Of a stretch of DNA of 5,556 bases, positions 1 through 5,556 are shown one piece after another (positions within the stretch are counted from its first letter, which is position 1; every line of letters begins with the position of its first letter). The translations under genes were made by a program, and so were the position numbers. Source of the stretch: Planctomycetales bacterium (GTDB lineage Bacteria > Planctomycetota > Phycisphaerae > SM23-33). The notes beneath the pieces were generated by a model that was not told the DNA's origin, ran no database searches, and saw only the letters and a list, made by a program, of their open reading frames with translations. Where the stretch lies: assembly GCA_030631085.1 (NCBI GenBank), contig DAOVLV010000153.1, forward strand, positions 1-5,556, in the 5' to 3' direction.

Positions 1-418
1 AATCGAGAGCATCGGTCAGTTTCTGGACGCTCCAGGCCCCGAGGCAGTGGCGCTGGTGGGCGTGGGAAACCTCGGACGGGCGATATTATCTTACTTCGAC
101 GGGAGAAGTCCGAACCTGAAAATCGTGGCTGCGTTCGATAATGATCCGGGCAAAGCCGACCACGTAATCGGCGGCTGTAGATGTTACGCGGCCCGGCAGA
201 TACCGGAGGTTTTCGCCGAAAACGGAATTACCACCGCGATAATAACGGTTCCCGCCGATCAGGCGCAGGAAGTATGCGACCTGTTGGTCGATGCCGGTGC
301 AAAGGGTATTGTGAATTTCGCACCGGTCGGTTTGCGGGTTCCCGCGCATATACATGTAGAAAACGTTGACATGACGACATCTTTGGAAAAAGCGGCGTAT
401 TTCGGAAGACGCCCGTAG
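1..418 (+). CDS. rex: Redox-sensing transcriptional repressor Rex, 3' part (5' end outside window)
   Basis: Rex represses genes of anaerobic and fermentative metabolism and lets go of DNA when NADH rises relative to NAD+. The reading frame is open to the left edge (first full codon at base 2) and stops at TAG 416-418, giving 138 visible residues. Seen here: the Rossmann nucleotide-binding loop GVGNLG (bases 59-76), the acidic residue after the second strand in AAFDNDP (Asp at 137-139), the conserved VPADQAQEV segment, and the Rex signature IVNFAPV followed by VENVDMTTSLE. The N-terminal winged-helix DNA-binding domain should lie just upstream, so the true start cannot be seen; the GTG at 47 is inside the Rossmann domain and is not a start. 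The stop is 22 bp before the NuoE-like gene, so Rex is probably co-transcribed with the hydrogenase genes and may control its own operon (inference). The family assignment is firm. Confidence 0.95.
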   Translation, partial: IESIGQFLDAPGPEAVALVGVGNLGRAILSYFDGRSPNLKIVAAFDNDPGKADHVIGGCRCYAARQIPEVFAENGITTAIITVPADQAQEVCDLLVDAGAKGIVNFAPVGLRVPAHIHVENVDMTTSLEKAAYFGRRP

Positions 419-440
419 AAAAGATGAGGATGGATAAATA

Positions 441-923
441 ATGGCAGAAGCCGGTATTGAAACAATTCTCCAGGAACATCCCAACGCAGCCCGTGATTCG
501 CTGATCCCGATCCTTCAGGAGATACAGGAAGACCAGGGGTTTCTTTCGAGGGAAGCCGTAACGCGCGTCGGCAAGCACCTTAATCTCCCTGCCAGTAAAA
601 TCTACGGCGTGGCGACATTTTACAACCAGTTCCGGTTCCAGCCCAAGGGCAAGTACCACATCACTATCTGCCGGGGAACCGCGTGCCACGTCAAAGGTTC
701 AGGTAATGTGCTGGATATGGTGATGAAACGACTGAAACTCGAACCGGGGCAAACAACTCGCGACAGGCTCTTCAGCCTGGAAACCGTTGCCTGTATGGGC
801 GCATGCGGATTAGCGCCGGTAGTGAATGTAAACGGCGAATTTTACGCAAAAATTACACCGCTGAAACTTGCAAGAATTATCGAACAGTGCCGTGAAGAGG
901 AATCCACGAATGCAGAAGGATGA
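441..923 (+). CDS. NuoE/HydC-type [2Fe-2S] thioredoxin-like subunit of a NADH-linked [FeFe] hydrogenase
   Basis: Small electron-transfer subunit, homologous to the 24-kDa subunit of complex I (NuoE), HydC of bifurcating hydrogenases and HndA. It should pair with the NuoF part of the next gene and carry one [2Fe-2S] cluster near the FMN; a cytoplasmic location is expected because there is no signal peptide. The protein has 160 residues, the usual length. Residues 1-60 form the helical N-terminal bundle (QEDQGFLS, LNLPASKIYGVATFYNQF, both typical). The cluster ligands are visible as Cys77-x4-Cys82 (CRGTACH) and Cys118-x3-Cys122 (CMGACGLAP), so all four are present. ATG 441 is chosen because it begins the normal N-terminus and has a GAGG at 426-429, 11 bases upstream. 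The last 14 bp overlap the start of the NuoF-GltD gene. It could be named hydC, hndA or nuoE-like depending on convention; the family is certain, the complex is inferred from its neighbours. Confidence 0.95.
   Translation: MAEAGIETILQEHPNAARDSLIPILQEIQEDQGFLSREAVTRVGKHLNLPASKIYGVATFYNQFRFQPKGKYHITICRGTACHVKGSGNVLDMVMKRLKLEPGQTTRDRLFSLETVACMGACGLAPVVNVNGEFYAKITPLKLARIIEQCREEESTNAEG
895..900 (+). promoter_or_regulatory. Ribosome binding site that sets the start of the NuoF-GltD gene
   Basis: AAGAGG lies inside the end of the NuoE-like gene, 9 bases before ATG 910. The same hexamer stands before the hydA ATG. The long reading frame is open back to a TTG at 868, but ATG 910 with this site is the better start, and gives a 14-bp overlap with the upstream gene, which suggests translational coupling. 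Confidence 0.7.
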
Positions 924-3900
924 ATGTAATAAATCAGAAAACGCCGTCGGATGCTGGCTCGAATCGCCAAAGCCTTCGCCAGACCTGCTTGCAGGGCTGA
1001 AGAAAGGCGCTTTGACCAATGCGATTAAAGCGGGCGATGATAAATTATCGGACGAACTGTCCCGCCTGCGGCGCGAAACCGTAACAAAACCGACGGTCTT
1101 CGTCGGTACTGGAACCTGTGGACTCGGCGCAGGCGCTGGAAAAACCCTATCGGCCGTTCGGGATTATCTTACAGAGCGAAAGATTGACGCCGACGTCGTC
1201 GAAGTCGGCTGCATCGGGCTGTGTTCCGAAGAACCGATTGTGGACGTTCGCCTCCCCGGCAAGGCAAGGGTCAGTTTCGGCGGAGTTTCAGAAGACAAGG
1301 TCGCCGACCTGCTCAATGCGGTTTTATCGAATCAGGACGTCCCCGAAGAGATGGTGCTGGGGCAGTTCCGCACGCCCGGCGTCGCAGCCTGGGAGGATGT
1401 CGCCTATCTGGACGAGCATCCCTTCCTGTCGCGCCAGCGTCGAGTCGTGCTCGCCTGCAGCGGTATCATCAACCCGACCGACATTGACGAATACATCGCC
1501 AACGGCGGTTATTCCGCAGCCGCAGCGGTACTCAAAAAGATGACACCGGCCGAGGTCTGCAGCCTCGTCGAGAGCAGCGGTCTTCGAGGAAGGGGCGGCG
1601 GCGGATTCCCCACAGGCAAAAAGTGGCAATTCGCCCGCAACGCTCCCGGAAAGCAGAAATACCTTATCTGCAACGCCGACGAAGGCGACCCCGGCGCGTT
1701 TATGGACAGGGCAGTCTGCGAAAGCGACCCGCATCGACTGATTGAGGGTATGATCATCGCTGCCTACGCCTTCGGCGCTACCAAAGCATACATATATATT
1801 CGGGCAGAATACCCACTGGGCATCGAACGCCTGATTGGAGCCCTCGCCCAAGCCAAGGCGTACGGACTTATTGGCCGAAACATTCTCGGCAGCGGAAACA
1901 AACTTGAGATCGTAATCAAGGAAGGCGCAGGTGCGTTCGTCTGCGGCGAAGAGACCGCGCTTATCCATTCGGTCGAGGGCAAGCGGGGTATGCCTCGTCC
2001 CCGACCCCCCTTCCCCGCTGTGCAGGGTCTGTTCGGAAAACCGACCATCATCAACAACGTCGAAACATTGTCGAACCTTGCGATGATTCTCGGAAAAGGC
2101 CCGGAGTGGTACGCCGCGATGGGCACGTCGGGCAGCAAGGACACGAAGGTATTCGCCCTTTCGGGGATGGTTCGTCGCACCGGCCTGGTTGAAGTGCCGA
2201 TGGGTACGACGCTGCGTCAGGTCGTCTTCGATATTGGCGGCGGAATCCCCAACAACAAAAAATGCAAAGCCGTTCAGATCGGCGGACCTTCGGGCGGCTG
2301 TGTTCCCGAAGCGCATCTCGACATCGAAACCGATTACGAAGCGCTCAAGGAATTCGGGACTATTATGGGTTCCGGCGGACTGGTCGTCGTTGACGAATCG
2401 ACCTGCATGGTCGATTTCGCCAAGTTCTTCATGGAGTTCATCCAGTCCGAAAGTTGCGGAAAGTGCATCCCCTGCCGGGAAGGTACGCGACGGATGCTCG
2501 AAATACTCCAAGCCATTGTTCGCCCACGCCGGCACGAGGAAAATATCGACGCCCTCCTGCGATTCCAGGGGGTAATCTACCTTGAGAAACTGGCTGAAAC
2601 CATCAAGATTACCAGCCTCTGCGGGTTGGGACAGACAGCGCCGAACCCGGTGTTGAGCACACTTCGCTGGTTCCGCGACGAATACGAAGCCCACGTTTTC
2701 GAGCGTCGCTGCCCAGCCGGCGCGTGCAAGGACCTGGTCGGCGTCCCCTGCCAGAACACATGCCCCGTCGGCACCGAGGCATGGCGTTACGTAACCCATA
2801 TTGCCCGCGGCGAATATAACTTGGCATATCGCGTCATTCGCAATGCCAATCCTTTCCCGTCGGCGTGTGCGAGAATTTGTCACCATCCGTGCGAGCAGTC
2901 CTGTCGGGCGGGTTCAACCGGGGGCGAGCCGATTGCCATCCGCTCGCTCAAGCGATTCGTCGTCGATCACGTCGATCCCGAAACTGCCAAGCCCGAAATC
3001 ACCCCGGCTTCGGCGGATGCAGCCAGGGTCGCGGTTATCGGCGCAGGGCCATCGGGTCTGACGGCAGCACATCACCTCTCGCTGCTCGGACACAAAGTTA
3101 CCATCTTCGAACGAGAGTCCAAACCGGGCGGTATGCTGATCTCGGCTATCCCGGAATACCGCCTGCCGAGGGAACTGCTCAACAAGGAAATCGCTTCGCT
3201 GCTGAACGAGAATATCGAAGTGAAATACAACACCCTGCTCGGACGCGACGTTACCATCGACAGCCTGCTCAATGACAGTTTCAAAGCCGTTTATGTCGCC
3301 ACCGGCGCGCATAAGAGCCGGAACCTGTCATTGGACGGCGAAGACGCCGACGGCGTTATCGCGGGCATAAAGTTCCTCAAAACGCACAACCTCGAAGCAA
3401 AAGCATTGGCTTCCGGGCGCGTCGGCGTTATCGGCGGAGGCAACTCGGCGATGGATGCCGCTCGCGTAGCCATTCGTCAGGAAGACACCCAGAGCGTCAA
3501 CATTTTCTACCGTCGCACACAACATGAGATGCCCGCATACGCCGAAGAGGTCGAAGCAGGCCTGGCCGAAGGTGTCGAGGTCGAAGAACTGGTTGCCCCG
3601 GTCTCCCTGCATGTCAAGGACGGTAAACTGACCGGAGCGAGATTTATCCGTAACAAACTGGGTGATCGCGACGCTTCGGGACGCAGAAGCCCGGTGCCCA
3701 TCCCCGGCTCGGAGTTCGACGTGGAACTGGACACGCTGATAGTCGCCATCAGCGAGCAGCCCGAGACGGACGAACTCGAAGGACTGGGACTGACGAAATG
3801 GAACACGCTGGCAGTCAACGGCGAGTCGTATGTTACGGCCCGCCCCGGCGTTTTCGGCGGCGGAGACGTCGCCGGCGGACCCGGAACGGTAATCGAAGCA

Positions 3901-4182
3901 ATCGCCGCCGGTAAAAACGTCGCCGTTATGATCGACCGATACATCGCCGGCAAACTGCTGAAGATACTCCCGAAACCGAAACTCCCGTCAGTGTATATCG
4001 AGCCTTTACAGGCCCCCGAAGAAGAAGACGAGATCGTCGATCGCGCTGCCTGCCCGTTGTTACCGGTTGGTGATCGTAAGGGTAATTTCGCCGAGGTCGA
4101 GTTGTGCCTCAGCGAGCAGGACGCCGTTTGCGAGGCCCGCAGGTGCCTGCGATGCGATCTCGATTTTACGCAGCCGGAATAA
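910..4182 (+). CDS. HydB-type NuoF subunit fused to a GltD/NfnB-like FAD/NAD(P)H oxidoreductase module
   Basis: A 1090-residue flavin and iron-sulfur protein, the likely diaphorase core of the hydrogenase complex. Domains in order: (1) about 60 residues of unrecognised, partly charged N-terminus; (2) a thioredoxin-like [2Fe-2S] domain, about 60-150, with Cys70, Cys101 and Cys105, but Val65 where a first Cys is usual; (3) NuoF core, about 170-595, with FMN/NADH loops GRGGGGFPTGKKW (227-239) and NADEGDPGAFMDR (255-267), Glu300 in RAEYP (the position linked to NADH preference in NuoF), and [4Fe-4S] ligands Cys516, 519, 522 and 571; (4) GltD-type Fe-S segment with Cys601, 606, 614, 618, 653, 657, 661 and 665; (5) FAD fold with GAGPSG (711-716); (6) NAD(P)H fold with GGGNSA (842-847) and Arg868-Arg869 in FYRRTQHEMPA, as in NADPH-using GltD/NfnB, then GGGD (983-986) closing the FAD site; (7) a tail with Cys1066, 1074, 1079 and 1082 (EARRCLRCD). 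HydB of Thermotoga type has a ferredoxin domain where the GltD module sits here. No frameshift is seen. Separate NADH and NADPH sites are inferred from motifs. Confidence 0.93.
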   Translation: MQKDECNKSENAVGCWLESPKPSPDLLAGLKKGALTNAIKAGDDKLSDELSRLRRETVTKPTVFVGTGTCGLGAGAGKTLSAVRDYLTERKIDADVVEVGCIGLCSEEPIVDVRLPGKARVSFGGVSEDKVADLLNAVLSNQDVPEEMVLGQFRTPGVAAWEDVAYLDEHPFLSRQRRVVLACSGIINPTDIDEYIANGGYSAAAAVLKKMTPAEVCSLVESSGLRGRGGGGFPTGKKWQFARNAPGKQKYLICNADEGDPGAFMDRAVCESDPHRLIEGMIIAAYAFGATKAYIYIRAEYPLGIERLIGALAQAKAYGLIGRNILGSGNKLEIVIKEGAGAFVCGEETALIHSVEGKRGMPRPRPPFPAVQGLFGKPTIINNVETLSNLAMILGKGPEWYAAMGTSGSKDTKVFALSGMVRRTGLVEVPMGTTLRQVVFDIGGGIPNNKKCKAVQIGGPSGGCVPEAHLDIETDYEALKEFGTIMGSGGLVVVDESTCMVDFAKFFMEFIQSESCGKCIPCREGTRRMLEILQAIVRPRRHEENIDALLRFQGVIYLEKLAETIKITSLCGLGQTAPNPVLSTLRWFRDEYEAHVFERRCPAGACKDLVGVPCQNTCPVGTEAWRYVTHIARGEYNLAYRVIRNANPFPSACARICHHPCEQSCRAGSTGGEPIAIRSLKRFVVDHVDPETAKPEITPASADAARVAVIGAGPSGLTAAHHLSLLGHKVTIFERESKPGGMLISAIPEYRLPRELLNKEIASLLNENIEVKYNTLLGRDVTIDSLLNDSFKAVYVATGAHKSRNLSLDGEDADGVIAGIKFLKTHNLEAKALASGRVGVIGGGNSAMDAARVAIRQEDTQSVNIFYRRTQHEMPAYAEEVEAGLAEGVEVEELVAPVSLHVKDGKLTGARFIRNKLGDRDASGRRSPVPIPGSEFDVELDTLIVAISEQPETDELEGLGLTKWNTLAVNGESYVTARPGVFGGGDVAGGPGTVIEAIAAGKNVAVMIDRYIAGKLLKILPKPKLPSVYIEPLQAPEEEDEIVDRAACPLLPVGDRKGNFAEVELCLSEQDAVCEARRCLRCDLDFTQPE

Positions 4183-4216
4183 GTTGTGTTGTAGTATTAG
4201 ACATTGGTCATTAAAC

Positions 4217-4222
4217 AAGAGG
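4217..4222 (+). promoter_or_regulatory. Ribosome binding site of hydA
   Basis: AAGAGG with a 7-base spacer to ATG 4230. It supports this ATG, which also begins exactly at the first strand of the NuoG-like ferredoxin domain. The 47-bp gap before the gene (4183-4229) shows no hairpin with a T-run and no convincing promoter, so hydA is read as part of the same operon. Confidence 0.7.
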
Positions 4223-4229
4223 TATTCGC

Positions 4230-5556
4230 ATGATTACATTGGAAGTTGACGGCAGAACGATTGAAGCCAAGGCCGGCGAGACTATTCTTACCGCTTTGAA
4301 ACGCGAGGGAATTCATGTCCCAACCCTCTGCCACATGGAAGGTCTTCCGCCCACCGGCGCATGCCGAATGTGTGTCGTGGACGTCGAAGGTTCGCCGAAT
4401 CTCGTTCCGTCGTGTTCGCACCCCGTGGCTGAAGGTATGAAGATAAGAACCAGCACGCCCAGGGTACTCGAGGCCCGAAGGACGATTGTCAAACTGCTGT
4501 TGAGCAATCACTCCGACGACTGCCTTTACTGTACGCGCAACGGTAAGTGCGACCTGCAGAAACTGGCGCAGGACATGGGGCTTCACCAGAGGCTATACTG
4601 TGGAACGAGGACGTCCAAACCGATGGATGTCTCCAGCCCGGCGATATACCGCGACCCGGAAAAGTGCATCCTCTGCGGAAGGTGCGTGCGGATGTGCGAA
4701 GAGATACAGGGCGTATCGGCCATTGATTTCATCGGGCGCGGAAGCAGGGCATTTATCGGCACCGCATTCGACGAGGGTCTGAATGTCTCGACGTGCGTCA
4801 ATTGCGGACAGTGTATCCTGGTCTGCCCGACCGGAGCCTTGTCCGAACGATCATACGTCAGCGAAGTAATCGCCGCCCTGGCCGACCCCGACAAGATGGT
4901 GGTCGTCCAGCACGCGCCGGCCGTTTCGGTTACGCTGGCTGAAGAATTCGACATCAAGCCCGGAGTTGACGTGGACGGTAAGATGGTCGCCGCCATGAGG
5001 CGATTGGGATTCGACCGGGTCTTCGACACGTCGTTTTCAGCGGACCTGACCATTATGGAAGAAGCCAGCGAATTGGCCCAACGGATTAAGACCGGCGGCG
5101 TGTTGCCGATGCTGACCAGTTGTTCGCCGGGATGGATTAAGTTCGCAGAGCAGTTCTACCCGGATTTCATCCCTAATATCTCGACCTGCAAAAGCCCGCA
5201 GCAAATGATGGGCGCGTTGATAAAGGGTTTCTTCGCCGACCGCGAGAAGATCGATCCGGCCAATATCGTCAGCGTTTCGGTTATGCCGTGCACCGCCAAG
5301 AAGTTCGAATGTGGTCGGCCCGAAATGTCGCCGAACAACGTAGCGGACGTGGATTACGTGCTGACTACCCGCGAACTCGGACAGATGCTTCACATGTACG
5401 GTATCGACCTGGCTACGATGCACGACGAGCAGGCCGACACGCCATTCGGCGAGCGGTCCACTGCCGGTAAACTCTTCGGCGCCAGCGGCGGCGTGATGGA
5501 AGCGGCGGTGCGAACTGCATATTTCCTCCTGACAGGAAAGGAACTTGAGAATTTGA
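4230..5556 (+). CDS. hydA: [FeFe] hydrogenase catalytic subunit HydA (NADH-linked, multimeric type), 3' end outside window
   Basis: Catalytic subunit that makes or oxidises H2 at the H-cluster, fed by a relay of Fe-S clusters. 442 residues are visible and the frame is open at the right edge. In order: a NuoG-like [2Fe-2S] domain with Cys34, 45, 48 and 62; a His-Cys3 [4Fe-4S] site at His94, Cys98, 101 and 107 (NGKCDLQ context); a two-cluster ferredoxin domain with Cys146/149/152/156 and Cys189/192/195/199; then the H-domain from about 222. The H-domain aligns without gaps to Clostridium pasteurianum CpI around the active site, with numbers one lower: Glu278, Glu281, Cys298 and Ser318 match proton-path residues, and L2 is MPCTAKKFE (Cys354). 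L1 reads TSCSPGW (296-302), so the position of CpI ligand Cys300 is Ser299. L3 (ExMACxxGC) and any C-terminal extension are beyond the window. The domain plan and the NuoE/NuoF neighbours point to a HydABC/Hnd-type enzyme, cytoplasmic since no Tat or Sec signal is present. A sensory (HydS-like) role is less likely because there is no PAS domain and the partners are catalytic. Confidence 0.95.
   Translation, partial: MITLEVDGRTIEAKAGETILTALKREGIHVPTLCHMEGLPPTGACRMCVVDVEGSPNLVPSCSHPVAEGMKIRTSTPRVLEARRTIVKLLLSNHSDDCLYCTRNGKCDLQKLAQDMGLHQRLYCGTRTSKPMDVSSPAIYRDPEKCILCGRCVRMCEEIQGVSAIDFIGRGSRAFIGTAFDEGLNVSTCVNCGQCILVCPTGALSERSYVSEVIAALADPDKMVVVQHAPAVSVTLAEEFDIKPGVDVDGKMVAAMRRLGFDRVFDTSFSADLTIMEEASELAQRIKTGGVLPMLTSCSPGWIKFAEQFYPDFIPNISTCKSPQQMMGALIKGFFADREKIDPANIVSVSVMPCTAKKFECGRPEMSPNNVADVDYVLTTRELGQMLHMYGIDLATMHDEQADTPFGERSTAGKLFGASGGVMEAAVRTAYFLLTGKELENL

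Noticed and set aside
309..323. TTGTGAATTTCGCAC resembles a Rex operator half-site (TTGTGAA) with a weak second half.
   Set aside because: It encodes the conserved Rex motif IVNFAP, so protein constraint explains it; the second half does not match TTCACAA, and it sits inside a coding region well away from any promoter.
424..441. Five-codon reading frame (MRMDK, stop) whose TAA shares one base with the ATG of the NuoE-like gene.
   Set aside because: Too short to distinguish from chance; the same bases serve as the ribosome binding region of the next gene.
868..909. TTG 868 as the start of the NuoF-GltD gene.
   Set aside because: It would add 14 residues with no family likeness and overlap the NuoE-like gene by 56 bp; ATG 910 has a well-placed AAGAGG.
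1324..2886. Long open frame on the - strand (about 520 codons) opposite the NuoF core.
   Set aside because: It is antisense to a firmly identified, motif-rich gene, its translation shows no recognisable domain, and long antisense frames are expected from the codon bias of such a gene.
4183..4229. Intergenic gap before hydA examined for a terminator, promoter or Rex site.
   Set aside because: No stem-loop with a T-run, no palindromic TTGTGAA/TTCACAA pair and no clear -35/-10 pair were found.

Overview
The window holds four genes in a row on the + strand with almost no space between them. They read as one redox-controlled [FeFe]-hydrogenase operon: the 3' part of rex, a NuoE/HydC-type subunit, a very large HydB-type subunit (NuoF fused to a GltD/NfnB-like flavoprotein), and the 5' two-thirds or more of a HydA-type [FeFe] hydrogenase that runs off the window end. 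The host must be an anaerobic or fermentative bacterium of moderate-to-high GC. Nothing here fixes the phylum. A planctomycete/Phycisphaerae-like, omnitroph-like or deltaproteobacterial anaerobe would all fit, and this is only a weak impression.

Layout: 1-418 is the NAD(H)-binding part of Rex, whose DNA-binding domain lies upstream of the window. 441-923 is the [2Fe-2S] thioredoxin-like NuoE/HydC subunit. 910-4182 is a 1090-residue protein with, in order, a thioredoxin-like [2Fe-2S] domain, a complete NuoF core (FMN, NADH, [4Fe-4S]), and a GltD-type module (Cys-rich Fe-S segment, FAD fold, NADPH fold, Cys-rich tail). 4230-5556 is HydA, with a NuoG-like iron-sulfur N-terminus and the H-cluster domain up to just past the second of its three signature loops. 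Gaps are 22 bp and 47 bp, with one 14-bp overlap. I see no terminator or internal promoter.

How the genes probably work together: the NuoE-NuoF-HydA set is that of the trimeric, electron-bifurcating or NADH-linked hydrogenases (HydABC/Hnd type), which couple H2 production or uptake to NAD(H) and ferredoxin. The unusual part is the GltD-like module fused to the NuoF subunit where HydB of Thermotoga type carries a ferredoxin domain. It adds an FAD site and a probable NADP(H) site, so one complex could connect H2, NAD(H), NADP(H) and possibly ferredoxin. Rex at the front would tie expression to the NADH/NAD+ ratio. The enzyme chemistry is inferred from domain content and has not been shown for this protein.

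The most noteworthy points are the fusion, and the HydA L1 loop, which reads TSCSPGW instead of TSCCPGW so that a residue normally ligating the H-cluster is Ser.
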